A stretch of 64,000 nt of DNA, from contig NZ_JACJQJ010000038.1 of the NCBI RefSeq assembly GCF_014696615.1, forward strand, positions 1-64,000, read 5' to 3'. The notes under the pieces were generated by a model. That model had not been told where the DNA came from. It ran no database searches and worked only from the letters and a program-made list of their open reading frames with translations. Position numbers and translations under genes: made by a program. How positions within the stretch are numbered: the stretch's first letter is position 1; each line of letters begins with the position of its first letter. Below, piece after piece: positions 37,121 to 46,971 of this stretch. The stretch comes from Nostoc linckia FACHB-104. GTDB lineage: Bacteria > Cyanobacteriota > Cyanobacteriia > Cyanobacteriales > Nostocaceae.

Positions 37121-38473
37121 TTAACTCGGTAAGTGTAAGACGTTCAATGCTACAGAAATTAGCGAGAGGAAGGTTAAAAAGCCAATTGTATCTAGCATTG
37201 TAGTAACTAAGGGCCCACTGACGAGGGCTGGATCTAGTTTTAAGCGCTTTAAACCCATAGGGAGTAAAGTACCCAATGTCACAGCTACCATCGTATTGCT
37301 GGCCATTACCATCCCTGCAACTAAAGCTACCCATCTTTCTTGAGGGCGCGCCCAAATTAACGACAGCAGAATCATCGTCAGACATAAAGCTAATGCTGTA
37401 CCTAATCCAGCACAAAGTTCTTTACGGAGGATTTTTAGAGTATCTTTAGGTGTGACTTCACCTACACCTAAGCCTCGGATGGTGACTGTTAAGGCTTGAA
37501 TACCGACAGTCCCACCAGTATTAGAAAAGATGGGCATAATTACCGCTAGAACGGGTACTGCAGAAATTACAGATTGAAAAGGCGCGATCGCACTAGCTGC
37601 ACCAATGTACAGTGCCATAATTCCTAATAGCCAAGGTAGGCGGTTGCGGATGGTGAGTACAGGGGAAGACAAAGCTGCTTCATCACCACTGACACCGGCG
37701 AGTTTTTGAATATCTTCTGTGGCTTCTTCCTCCAAAATATCAACTACATCATCAATGGTGATAATACCGACTAATCTATCTTCCCTGTCCACTACCGGGA
37801 TGGCGATTAAGTCGTATCGCTTCATGATTTGGGCGACTTCTTCTTGGGGAGTTTCAGTTCTGACTTTGATGACGCGATCGCTGGCGATATCTCTAATCAA
37901 AACATCAGGAAAAGTAAATAACAATTGCCGCAGTGAAACTACCCTCACCAATGTGCGATTGTCGTCTGTGACATAAGCGTAGTAAATTGTCTCTTTATCT
38001 TCATCTTGACGACGGATTTTGCTGAGGGCTTCACCGACAGTTAATCCTTCCCGCAACCGGACATATTCTGTTGTCATAACACGCCCAGCAGTACCTTCGG
38101 GATAACCAAGAATTGTAGCTGTGGCTTGTCTTTGTTCTGGACTTAATTCCTGTAATAAACGTTTAATTACTCCTGCTGGTAATTCATCAAATAATTCTGC
38201 CCTTTCATCAGGACTCATCGCCTCTACAATTTGGACAACTTGCACATCATGAAGAGAATTAATTAATTCTTCTTGTACCTCTGTGGGTAGATATTCAAAA
38301 ACATCAATTGCTTGCGCTTTATTGAGCAGACGAAATGCGATCGCTCGTTGATTTGTTGGTAATTTAGAAATGTATTCGCCAACGTCTACTGGTTGTAAAT
38401 GATTTAAATCCCATTTGAGTTGGTTTAAGTCAGCGACATCAATCATTGAATCGCGCATTTCTTGTGTCAGCAT
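37121..38473 (-). CDS. mgtE: Magnesium transporter MgtE
   Basis: 450 residues. N-terminal superhelical MgtE_N domain (about 20-130, L-P-A-G-V-I-K-R-L-L-Q-E-L-S-P-E-Q-R), two CBS domains (about 135-260, with M-T-T-E-Y-V and I-P-V-V-D-R-E-D-R-L-V-G-I-I-T-I-D-D-V), and five transmembrane helices (about 285-445) including P-I-F-S-N-T-G-G-T-V-G-I-Q. The cytosolic CBS/N domains gate the channel by binding Mg2+. AGGAGG precedes the ATG, and a strong hairpin sits just upstream. Confidence 0.95.
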   Translation of the reverse strand: MLTQEMRDSMIDVADLNQLKWDLNHLQPVDVGEYISKLPTNQRAIAFRLLNKAQAIDVFEYLPTEVQEELINSLHDVQVVQIVEAMSPDERAELFDELPAGVIKRLLQELSPEQRQATATILGYPEGTAGRVMTTEYVRLREGLTVGEALSKIRRQDEDKETIYYAYVTDDNRTLVRVVSLRQLLFTFPDVLIRDIASDRVIKVRTETPQEEVAQIMKRYDLIAIPVVDREDRLVGIITIDDVVDILEEEATEDIQKLAGVSGDEAALSSPVLTIRNRLPWLLGIMALYIGAASAIAPFQSVISAVPVLAVIMPIFSNTGGTVGIQALTVTIRGLGVGEVTPKDTLKILRKELCAGLGTALALCLTMILLSLIWARPQERWVALVAGMVMASNTMVAVTLGTLLPMGLKRLKLDPALVSGPLVTTMLDTIGFLTFLSLISVALNVLHLPS

Positions 38474-38489
38474 AGATTCCTCCTAATCT

Positions 38490-38518
38490 CATAGTCTCCT
38501 CCGCGCTAGGAGACTATG
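38490..38518 (-). promoter_or_regulatory. Hairpin directly upstream of the mgtE ribosome-binding site
   Basis: CATAGTCTCCT (38490-38500) and AGGAGACTATG (38508-38518) form a perfect 11-bp stem with a seven-base loop, ending about 10 bases before the AGGAGG of mgtE. The position suits control of translation. It does not show the conserved core of the M-box Mg riboswitch as far as can be read. Confidence 0.4.
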
Positions 38519-39247
38519 TCGCCAGCTTAGAGGAGGTTGATACTACCGTCTTGTGGACTCTGGTCCATAACTTTCAACAATTCACTCTCGATATCCAATC
38601 AGGCATCGCTAAGTCATAATACTAACCTGGAACACTGTTATCCGAAATAGATGCAGAAGTTCAGTATGCGGAATTCATAGCATCCACATAAGTACGTAAC
38701 TCTTTGCCCTGATTTTTCTTTTGATAAGAGTAGATTCTACTACTGTTACAACCTGTGTCAAGCGCTTAAGAGAATTTACTGGCTAAATTCACACAGTTAA
38801 AATATTTACTGCTTTTGTAGTAGTCTAGAGTTGGGATATCAAACCAACTCTTGTGTAATTGTACTGAAGATTGACACCCTTATGTAGCTGAGTATTTTTG
38901 ATATTGCCAGTAATACCACTTTTAGAAAAAATTTCGCTTCTGTCCTAGGAAGCAACTATCAAGCAGCTAATATAATTAAAGCGTGACTTGAAGAATATAT
39001 CTGCTAAAAAATTAGCAGTTTATTAATACTCTTGGCTGACGCATAATTTTGCGACACTCACTGCAAGTTAATAAGTGATTTGGGTAAAAAATATGTACTA
39101 GAGATTATAGAGGAATAAGGTGCAGACGAGCATCGCAATTTTGGCAAAAAATAGCAAAAATAAAGATGATAAAACCTCTAGACTTTTTAATTTTCAGAAT
39201 GATACATTATTTTTTTAAAAGTTATCATTCATAATGGATGATTTAGC
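38519..39247. other. Gap upstream of mgtE
   Basis: About 730 AT-rich bases between the mgtE leader and the stop of the CHAT gene; no gene seen. Contains the mgtE promoter. Short inverted words occur near 39218-39240. Confidence 0.4.
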
Positions 39248-42200
39248 TTATCGCGGTTCACCAATTAAAGTGAATGCTGCCCAATTTATAGGGTGAGGAT
39301 GCTTTTTCATTGCGTTCAACATAGCTGTTCGCAATGCAACGGCTTTATCGGGATATTGCTGCCATTGTTGATAAAATTCGGTCATTAATTCTGATGTTGG
39401 TGAATCAGGTACTGACCATAATGAGACAATCACACTCGACGCACCGGCAGTAATTAACGAACGAGATAAGCCAATTACGCCATCACCAGTAATTGTACCT
39501 CTACCGGTGTCACAAGCGCTCAAAACTACCAATTCGGCATTGATGGGTAAATTGACGATTTCTGCTGGCGTAAGTAAACCGTCATCACTACCAGTAGGTG
39601 CAAGAGCAATGGCAGTTTCTATGCCTTTGGTGGTATCATCCAACAACCCATGCGTTGCTAGGTGAATCACCCTAGCGGAGGATAGCTTTTGTTTAAAAGC
39701 AGCTTTAGTCGCATCATCGCCGATAATCGCTTTGGTATTAAGAAGGCTAGCAATAGTTTTTGCTTCTTGTTCTGCACCTAATAATGGTTCAAGTTGCACA
39801 GGTGGAATACCCACTTTTGGCATTGTGGGATTACCAATAACTAATACATCCTTAGCTGTCAGCCTTTGTCTTTGTTTACGTGTTAGTTCCAACATCTGAA
39901 TTGCTGGTGCAGTTAGGATGGTATGTTTTTCAATTAAATATTTATTGTTTTTGTCTTGTAGCGCTGCAAATGGTACTAAAAAAAGCGATTGATGGGGAAT
40001 AAAAATTACCCGTTCGTTGGGGTTATTTGGTAGATGATCTGCAATCGGTGCAATTAAAATTTGATAGAGTTCTTGTAGGTTTTGTTGTTGTAGAGGTTCA
40101 CCAATAGGTTCTACTTTAATTCCCCGTCCACCTGCTCCCAGGGATCTGCGGCTTTGGTTGACAATATCAGCCAGAGATTGATTGAGAGATTTAAAATTGA
40201 CTGATTTAAAAGCAATTTCACCATTAGGTTTAACTACCCAAATGTATATTTCTGAATTATCCCATGCTTTTTTATTACCTTTTTGAGGATAATTCGATAA
40301 GGAATATTCTACAATAGTAGCTTTTTGGGATTGAGCAATCTGCTTAATTTTAGCTATTGTGGGAATCTCAGCCGTAATTTTACTACTTGATTGTGTTGAT
40401 AAACGCGAACTTAATAAATTCACAAATGCTCTAGCGCGACTGCGTTCAGCAACTTCTAAAGCTTCATCAATTTTGTTTTGAGCAATTAAAACTCTTTGTA
40501 AAAGGCTATAGGTTTGGGCTTGGGTTTCAAAAATCGAAATTTGACTTTTATCTGTTAAGTCAAGGCGAATAGATTCATATACTTTAATAGCCTCATATAA
40601 AGCCACTGTCGCTTCCGGTAGCTTCCCAGCAGCATAACTGGTGATACCAACCTGATTAAACATGAGTGCTTCATCAAACTTTTTTTGAGCTTTTCTGGCA
40701 GATAAAGCAGCTTGTCTGTAAAAATTAATAGCTAAATCATATTTTTGCTGATTTTCGTAAAATCCTCCGACTTTAAAAAAGATATATTGCTGAAATTGGG
40801 GATATTCTTGCGATAATGCAATCGCTTTTTGATAGTATTCCCAAGCGCGATCGCTCTCCTGCAATTTGGCATAAGCATCACCAATTTGTGCCAAAGCAAA
40901 GGCTACCATTTCCGGTTTACCTAATGATTGAGCTTCCTTTAATTTTTGCAGCGCTTCTTCTAATTCTGGTGAAGTTTTAGGAGGGTTTGATTTATTTTTA
41001 GCAGTTAAACTTTTGACATTAGGAGAAATTTCTGCACAAGCTTGCTTAGATTCCTCAAATTGTCCCAAAGATTTATAAGCTAAACACATCTGTACATAAC
41101 TGAATTTAATTCCCTGGTTGAGTTGTTGCTTGGCTAAATCAACCGAAAACTTTTTAGAAGTATCAGTAATTTGTTCAACTTGTTTAAGAGATGATTGTAA
41201 AATTCCTAAAGCATCTTGATAAGATTGAATGGCTTGGTCATATTTACCAGTATCAGAGTAAATATTGCCAATATTTGCAATCAGTAATCCTTGCTCCTTA
41301 TTTTTTTCTACAATTTCTAAAGGAGAGCTAGCTGGTATTGTTTTAGCAATCACCAAAGCTTGCTGATAATATTTCAATGCTGATTCTGGTTGACGCAAAC
41401 CTTTATAAACTTCACCCAACTTAGATAAAGTATCGCGCAATTTACTTGGTGATTTTTGCTCGGTTTGGAAAATTTGTAGCGCTTGCTGGAGAGGTTCTAC
41501 GGCTTCTGTATACTTACTCTTGGCATTGTACATATTACCCAAACCCAACAGTGCTTCTGCAAGTTGACGGCGATCGCCTGTTTGTTTCGCAATTGTGATA
41601 GCTTGTTGATAAGTTGCGATCGCTCGATCAAAAGATCCGCCTGGTACTTGACTCTCAACCACACCCTTGTAAACACCAGTGAGATAATAATTCCTCGCTA
41701 GCGCAATCAAAATATCTGTTTCCTGTTTGCGTAGACGTAGCTGAGTATCTGGAGAACCACCAGACTGTTTGCGTAGCACCACTACAGCTTGTTCTAAATA
41801 ATCTATTGCCTTGGGAAGATTCACACTAAAGTGGGTATAACCGAGATTTTCTAACGTGCTAGCTTCTCTATCAAGATTCTTAATTTCACGGGCGATCGCC
41901 AATGCTTTTTCATAGTATGCGATCGCTTGAGGTAAATTCCCTAAAGCGCGATAATTATTTCCTAGATTATTCAGCGCTCTTGCTGCTAAATCCTTATCTT
42001 TGGTACTTTGACCAATTTCTAAAGCTTGTTGTTGATAGCTAATTGCTTGATTGAAATCATGCAAATCATAGTAAACATTACCAATTCCTTTCAGCGTTCT
42101 ACCTTCACCAGGACGATACTTAATTTGACGATAAATTTTCAAAGCTTGCTGGAAAGTTTTTAACGCCGCTTGAGATTGATATTTATCCAGCAGTTCTTCA

Positions 42201-42382
42201 CCTTGTTGGAGTAGTCTATCAGCCTCAGTTTTACGTGCATCTGAGCCTTGCGCTAATACCTGTGAAGTTCCCAAGGGCTCGACTAACAATGCTCCCAAGG
42301 GAAACGTCAGGTAAAATACCAAAGAAGCCAGCGTCAGGCTTTGCAGACGGTAACTCAGGGAGTGATGAAGATGAAAACGCAT
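39248..42382 (-). CDS. Secreted TPR-CHAT protein (caspase-like protease)
   Basis: 1044 residues. N-terminal signal segment (residues about 14-45) ending near S-Q-V-L-A-Q; about a dozen TPRs through residue 640 (G-N-V-Y-Y-D-L-H-D-F-N-Q-A-I-S-Y-Q-Q-Q-A-L-E pattern); a coiled linker; then a CHAT domain to the end with the His/Cys dyad His911 (H-L-A-T-H-G) and Cys957 (V-L-S-A-C-D-T-G-R-G). CHAT is the clan CD caspase-like fold. Many filamentous cyanobacteria have several such proteins; substrates are mostly unknown. The intact dyad implies an active protease. Confidence 0.92.
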   Translation of the reverse strand: MRFHLHHSLSYRLQSLTLASLVFYLTFPLGALLVEPLGTSQVLAQGSDARKTEADRLLQQGEELLDKYQSQAALKTFQQALKIYRQIKYRPGEGRTLKGIGNVYYDLHDFNQAISYQQQALEIGQSTKDKDLAARALNNLGNNYRALGNLPQAIAYYEKALAIAREIKNLDREASTLENLGYTHFSVNLPKAIDYLEQAVVVLRKQSGGSPDTQLRLRKQETDILIALARNYYLTGVYKGVVESQVPGGSFDRAIATYQQAITIAKQTGDRRQLAEALLGLGNMYNAKSKYTEAVEPLQQALQIFQTEQKSPSKLRDTLSKLGEVYKGLRQPESALKYYQQALVIAKTIPASSPLEIVEKNKEQGLLIANIGNIYSDTGKYDQAIQSYQDALGILQSSLKQVEQITDTSKKFSVDLAKQQLNQGIKFSYVQMCLAYKSLGQFEESKQACAEISPNVKSLTAKNKSNPPKTSPELEEALQKLKEAQSLGKPEMVAFALAQIGDAYAKLQESDRAWEYYQKAIALSQEYPQFQQYIFFKVGGFYENQQKYDLAINFYRQAALSARKAQKKFDEALMFNQVGITSYAAGKLPEATVALYEAIKVYESIRLDLTDKSQISIFETQAQTYSLLQRVLIAQNKIDEALEVAERSRARAFVNLLSSRLSTQSSSKITAEIPTIAKIKQIAQSQKATIVEYSLSNYPQKGNKKAWDNSEIYIWVVKPNGEIAFKSVNFKSLNQSLADIVNQSRRSLGAGGRGIKVEPIGEPLQQQNLQELYQILIAPIADHLPNNPNERVIFIPHQSLFLVPFAALQDKNNKYLIEKHTILTAPAIQMLELTRKQRQRLTAKDVLVIGNPTMPKVGIPPVQLEPLLGAEQEAKTIASLLNTKAIIGDDATKAAFKQKLSSARVIHLATHGLLDDTTKGIETAIALAPTGSDDGLLTPAEIVNLPINAELVVLSACDTGRGTITGDGVIGLSRSLITAGASSVIVSLWSVPDSPTSELMTEFYQQWQQYPDKAVALRTAMLNAMKKHPHPINWAAFTLIGEPR

Positions 42383-42705
42383 AACTAGAGTACAGATAGT
42401 ATGGGAAGATTTACTTACATATAGCCATCCTAAATGATTTGTGAAATATTACGTGCAGGGTGCTTGATAGTTAACAGTTAACTGTTGACAGTCAACAACC
42501 AAAATCGATATTGTACACAACCGAAATAGTATTGCTATATATCTCTTATCATTCAAAGAGGAACATTCTTGTTAAGTTCAAAAATGAGAATAATTTATCT
42601 TTTGGATTTCGCTGAAATTTATTAATGGCTAAGGACTAATACCAATTACCAATTACCATAAATTCCAACTTACGAACTTTTGAACTCTAAGCAGTCAAGA
42701 AAATT

Positions 42706-42993
42706 ATGATATCAACGCAATTATTTAAAGTTATTGAAGAAGCAATTACCAAACCGCCAATTCCTCACGAACCATACAAGCAGTCTTTGAAAGCTTGGGC
42801 AATGTATTGTTTAAGAGATAGAGGGTTTAAAGTAGTTTATGCCCAAAATGCTGATTTTGCCATTGAACCAAAGAATGGAGATAAGCTGTATTTTAAGGTA
42901 ACAAATAATGCCGATGATGTAGATAATTCTTGTAGCTGGATAGTTTGGGATAGTACAGCCAAAAGCGCCAGTGTGATTCCTTTGAAGTCTTAA
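42706..42993 (+). CDS. Hypothetical protein, 95 residues
   Basis: Compact protein with R-D-R-G-F-K-V-V-Y-A-Q-N-A-D-F-A-I-E-P followed by K-L-Y-F-K-V-T; the alternating strand pattern and D-x-x-x-E...K-x-Y-F-K loosely recalls a restriction-endonuclease-like core, but this is a weak impression. No signal peptide. AAGAAAAT precedes the ATG. It lies just before the long heptamer repeat. Confidence 0.6.
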   Translation: MISTQLFKVIEEAITKPPIPHEPYKQSLKAWAMYCLRDRGFKVVYAQNADFAIEPKNGDKLYFKVTNNADDVDNSCSWIVWDSTAKSASVIPLKS

Positions 42994-43052
42994 GATTATC
43001 AGGAAATATACCAATCCTATTTCATCTGTGAAAAATATATGTTTTAGCTGTT

Positions 43053-43257
43053 CACAGTCAACAGTCAACAGTCAACAGCCAACAGTCAACAGTCAACAGT
43101 CAACAGTCAACAGTCAACAGTCAACAGTCAACAGTCAACAGTCAACAGTCAACAGTCAACAGTCAACAGTCAACAGTCAACAGTCAACAGTCAACAGTCA
43201 ACAGTCAACTGTCAACAGTCAACTGTCAACCGTCAACCGTCAACCGTCAACAGTTAA
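43053..43257. repeat. Long heptamer STRR (AGTCAAC)n, about 29 units
   Basis: Nearly perfect tandem AGTCAAC units over about 205 bases with single variants (GCC, CTG, CCG) mainly at the ends. There are no spacers, so it is not a CRISPR. It gives rise to an open frame encoding a meaningless S-Q-Q-S-T-V-N repeat. It lies about 100 bases upstream of the CHASE2-cyclase start and may affect its expression through length variation. Confidence 0.92.
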
Positions 43258-43355
43258 ACTTTGATAACTTTCTGACAAAATGAGTAACACATCATTTACG
43301 ATGCAATTATTTTGCGCTAGCAAAATACAGTACAAAATAATTCTGGTCTGGTTTA

Positions 43356-45590
43356 ATGTGGACAAAGCTGAGACAGCTGCTTTGGCAATGGCGTAGCTTA
43401 TGGATTATTACCCCTAGTGTTACCGGATTGATTATCTTACTACGCTTTTTTGGTGTACTTCAATTCTGGGAATGGAGAGCATTTGATCAATATATGCGTC
43501 TACGTCCGCAAGAATCACGTGACGATCGCATAGCCATTGTTGGTATTGATGAAGCAGATTTACACGAGCTGATTGGTCAGGATTATGTACCAGACAAGCT
43601 TTTGGCTCAGTTAATCCTCAAACTGCAAGCGAGAAAGCCTAGAGTCATTGGTGTTGATATTTATCGGGATTTACCTGTAGAACCAGGAAACGCAGATTTA
43701 GTTAAGGTTTATCAAACTTATAAGAATATCATTGGTATTCAGCAAGTAATTGGTGCAGGTGTTCCGCCTTCTCCTGTGCTGAAAGCTAAAGAACAAATAG
43801 GTGCTAATGGTTTACTGATTGACGCAGACGCGAAAGTTAGGCGTGGGTTTTTGTCAATTAGCGATCGCCAAGGGAAAAAGATTTGGAGCTTTGGTATGTT
43901 GCTGGCTTTAAGATATTTACAGCCCCAAGGAATCAATCCCCCAGAAATCGACGCATCTATATATCGTTTAGGTAAAACTACATTTCCTGCATTTGCTGCA
44001 AATGATGGTGGTTATGTAGGCACTGATGCAAGAGGATATCAGATTTTATTAAACTATCGCGGGCCAAAACAGTCCTTTGAATCGGTTTCCATGTCAGATA
44101 TTTTGCTAAATCGCCTCCCACCCGATTGGGGACGCGATCGCATTATCTTGATTGGAAATGTGGGAGAAATTTTTGAAGATTTCGTCTTTTCTCCCTTTAA
44201 TAGTAGTTTTCCTTTCGGTATCGAACGCACACCTAGAGTAGAAATCCATGCAAATCAAATTAGCCAAATTCTTAGTACTGTACTCGATCACCGTCCTTTA
44301 ATTAAAACTTGGGCCGAACCATTAGAATATTTGTGGATTTTATTCTGGTCTGGATTGGGTGCTACCCTAATTTGGCAATTACGATACACAGGTGGAATGA
44401 GCAAAGTCTCACTTGCTCAAGTACTAACTCCCGTGATCGCCGCAGGTGGGTTGGTGGGTTTTTCTTATAGTGCTTTTTTAGCAGGCTGGTGGATACCAGT
44501 GATACCGCCATTATTAGCTTTAGCTGGAAGTGCGATCGCAGTTACGGGTTATTTAGCTCGCACTGCTGGTTCTATACGTAAAACTTTTGGCCGTTACTTA
44601 ACTGATGAAGTAGTGGCTAATTTACTAGAAAATCCCCAAGGACTGAAGCTAGGGGGTGAACGACGGAATATTACTATTCTTACATCAGATATTCGCGGCT
44701 TTACAGCTATATCCGAGCGCTTACCAGCCGAAGAGGTAATTAAAATCATCAATCTCTACTTGGGATACATGGCTGATGTCATCACCCAGTACCAAGGAAC
44801 CATCGATGAATTCATGGGAGATGGGATTTTAGTGCTGTTTGGCGCTCCTACCCATCGCGAAGACGACGCAACCAGAGCGATCGCTTGTGCGGTAGGAATG
44901 CAATTAGCGATGAATGCTGTCAACGAAACCATGAAACAACGAGGATTACCTAATTTAGAAATGGGAATTGGGATTAATACTGGTGAAGTTGTCGTAGGTA
45001 ATATTGGCTCTGAGAAACGTAGCAAATATGGAATTGTTGGCGATCAAGTTAACCTCACCTATCGTATTGAATCCTACAGTATTGGCGGTCAGATTTTAAT
45101 TTCTGAGTCCACTTTAAAAGCAGTCGAGAAAATAGTAAGAATTGATGGACAAAAACAAGTCCAACCCAAAGGTGTACAACAACCTATCACAATTTATGAA
45201 ATTGGTGGTATTGGTGGAGAATATAATCTTTACCTGACTAAAGAGGAAGAAGTTTTTTTAACTTTAACTGAAGCAATTCCTCTGCAATATAACGCTTTGG
45301 ATGGTAAACATCTAGATAGCATTATTATGCAAGGAAAGTTGAGCAAGCTTTCATTACATGGTGCAGAAATCTCTCTTATCCAAGATGACGTTTCGCAAGT
45401 ATTAGCACCTCTCACCAATATCAAGCTCAACTTCAAGATGCCTAATAGTGAACTATTAAGCGAAGATGTTTATGCCAAAGTTTTAGAACAATCTACAGAT
45501 AATATTTTCTATATTCGCTTTACCAATAAACCACCAGAAGTTGAGAAGCAGTTAAGCATCATCTACAAAAATTTGAATGATAAATCATGA
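43356..45590 (+). CDS. CHASE2-domain class III adenylate/guanylate cyclase
   Basis: 744 residues. One N-terminal transmembrane helix (about 15-35), an extracytoplasmic CHASE2 sensor (about 45-320), three further helices (about 325-400), a linker F-G-R-Y-L-T-D-E-V-V, then the class III cyclase domain (about 420-600) with metal-binding Asp in T-S-D-I-R-G-F-T-A-I-S-E and in E-F-M-G-D-G-I-L-V-L-F-G-A-P, and Asn/Arg in V-N-L-T-Y-R-I-E. The last 120 residues form a beta-rich domain, possibly PilZ-like. It should make cAMP (or cGMP) in response to an external signal. Confidence 0.92.
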   Translation: MWTKLRQLLWQWRSLWIITPSVTGLIILLRFFGVLQFWEWRAFDQYMRLRPQESRDDRIAIVGIDEADLHELIGQDYVPDKLLAQLILKLQARKPRVIGVDIYRDLPVEPGNADLVKVYQTYKNIIGIQQVIGAGVPPSPVLKAKEQIGANGLLIDADAKVRRGFLSISDRQGKKIWSFGMLLALRYLQPQGINPPEIDASIYRLGKTTFPAFAANDGGYVGTDARGYQILLNYRGPKQSFESVSMSDILLNRLPPDWGRDRIILIGNVGEIFEDFVFSPFNSSFPFGIERTPRVEIHANQISQILSTVLDHRPLIKTWAEPLEYLWILFWSGLGATLIWQLRYTGGMSKVSLAQVLTPVIAAGGLVGFSYSAFLAGWWIPVIPPLLALAGSAIAVTGYLARTAGSIRKTFGRYLTDEVVANLLENPQGLKLGGERRNITILTSDIRGFTAISERLPAEEVIKIINLYLGYMADVITQYQGTIDEFMGDGILVLFGAPTHREDDATRAIACAVGMQLAMNAVNETMKQRGLPNLEMGIGINTGEVVVGNIGSEKRSKYGIVGDQVNLTYRIESYSIGGQILISESTLKAVEKIVRIDGQKQVQPKGVQQPITIYEIGGIGGEYNLYLTKEEEVFLTLTEAIPLQYNALDGKHLDSIIMQGKLSKLSLHGAEISLIQDDVSQVLAPLTNIKLNFKMPNSELLSEDVYAKVLEQSTDNIFYIRFTNKPPEVEKQLSIIYKNLNDKS

Positions 45591-45691
45591 ACTATATTTC
45601 ACCACGATACCTGAAGCATTCTAGGTGGAGTGTAAGTCATAGCTCATGTTTTGAAGACAGCACTTTGATATTTTCAGTGCTGACATCAATT

Positions 45692-46942
45692 TTAATAATA
45701 TTTCTTGAAAGCTAAGGTAACATTATGACCGCCAAATGCATAAGAATTGGAAAGTGCTACTTCAACTTGATGATGACGATATTGATGCGGTACATAATCT
45801 AAATCGCAAGCCGAATCGGGATTTTCTAAATTAATTGTCGGCGGAATCTGGTCATTTGCTATCGCCATAACTGTAGCGACGGCTTCAATTCCACCCGCAC
45901 CACCTAATAAATGTCCTGTCATAGATTTGGTGGAACTCACAGGTACTTGATAAGCATACTCACCCAAGGCTTTTTTAATTGCTGCGGTTTCTGTGGCATC
46001 ATTCGCTAAGGTGCTTGTACCGTGAGCATTGATATAACTCACTTGATGGAGATTAATCCCTGCATCTTTGAGCGCAAATCTAATAGCTCTAGCGGCTCCT
46101 TCACCACTGGGATCGGGTAAAGTGATATGGTAAGCATCGCTCGTCATACCGTAACCAACAATTTCTGCATAAATTTTCGCTCCCCGGCTTTGAGCATGTT
46201 CTAATTCTTCTAACAACAAAATCCCTGCGCCTTCACCCATAACAAAACCATCGCGATCGCGATCAAAAGGACGAGAAGCACGAGTAGGATCGTTATTGCG
46301 TCTAGATACAGCTCGCGCCGCTGCAAACCCAGCAATTGAAAGTGGTGTAATTGCTGCTTCTGTACCACCACAAATCATTGCTTGCGCGTCCCCGCGTTGA
46401 ATTAAGCGAAATGCATCACCCACCGCATGAGCGCCAGCTGTACAGGAAGTTACGGTACATGAGTTAGGCCCTTTTGCACCAATGTAAATCGCTGTGAATC
46501 CCGCAGCCATATTTGCAATCATCATCGGGATCATAAATGGACTGGAACGATCCGGCCCTTTGCTGAGGTAGATTGCTTGTTGGTCTTCTAAAACCTTAAT
46601 TCCACCAATCCCGGAACCAATAATCACGCCGATTTGTTCAGCATTGAGCTCGTTGATTGTGAAATTCGCATCAGCAAGCGCCTGTTGACTGGCTGCGATC
46701 GCAAATTGCACAAACCTATCTGTACGTTTGACATCCTTGCGTTCTAAATAATCAAATGGATTAAATTCTTTCACTTCTCCTGCAATTTGACACCCATGAT
46801 TTGCCGCATCAAAGTGCGTAATGGTGCTAATACCACTGCGCCCTAAAATCAAATTTTGCCAATATTCTGTTACTGTATTTCCTACAGGTGTAATTGCTCC
46901 TAAGCCTGTAACAACTACTCGTTTTAATTCGACATTAGCCAT
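45692..46942 (-). CDS. fabF: Beta-ketoacyl-ACP synthase II
   Basis: 416 residues with the thiolase-type condensing fold. Catalytic Cys167 in C-T-V-T-S-C-T-A-G-A-H, His in N-A-H-G-T-S-T and His in G-H-L-L-G-G-A-G-G. It elongates acyl-ACP by Claisen condensation with malonyl-ACP. It lies 29 bases after a thioesterase gene and ends a TetR-tautomerase-thioesterase-fabF series, so it may be a dedicated paralogue rather than the housekeeping enzyme; T-S-C-T-A-G differs from the usual T-A-C-A around the nucleophile. GGAG precedes the ATG. Confidence 0.92.
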   Translation of the reverse strand: MANVELKRVVVTGLGAITPVGNTVTEYWQNLILGRSGISTITHFDAANHGCQIAGEVKEFNPFDYLERKDVKRTDRFVQFAIAASQQALADANFTINELNAEQIGVIIGSGIGGIKVLEDQQAIYLSKGPDRSSPFMIPMMIANMAAGFTAIYIGAKGPNSCTVTSCTAGAHAVGDAFRLIQRGDAQAMICGGTEAAITPLSIAGFAAARAVSRRNNDPTRASRPFDRDRDGFVMGEGAGILLLEELEHAQSRGAKIYAEIVGYGMTSDAYHITLPDPSGEGAARAIRFALKDAGINLHQVSYINAHGTSTLANDATETAAIKKALGEYAYQVPVSSTKSMTGHLLGGAGGIEAVATVMAIANDQIPPTINLENPDSACDLDYVPHQYRHHQVEVALSNSYAFGGHNVTLAFKKYY

Positions 46943-46971
46943 CTTTCAACTCCAAAATTTAAAATTTATCG

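Noticed and set aside
38477-38660. M-box or other known metal riboswitch before mgtE
   Set aside because: Only one hairpin is evident and the conserved core sequence of the known classes was not recognised.
43053-43257. Possible CRISPR array
   Set aside because: Units are 7 bp and contiguous; there are no unique spacers and no cas genes in the window.
43028-43264. Open frame encoding repeated S-Q-Q-S-T-V-N
   Set aside because: It is only the translation of the heptamer repeat, with no upstream signal and no complexity; treated as repeat.
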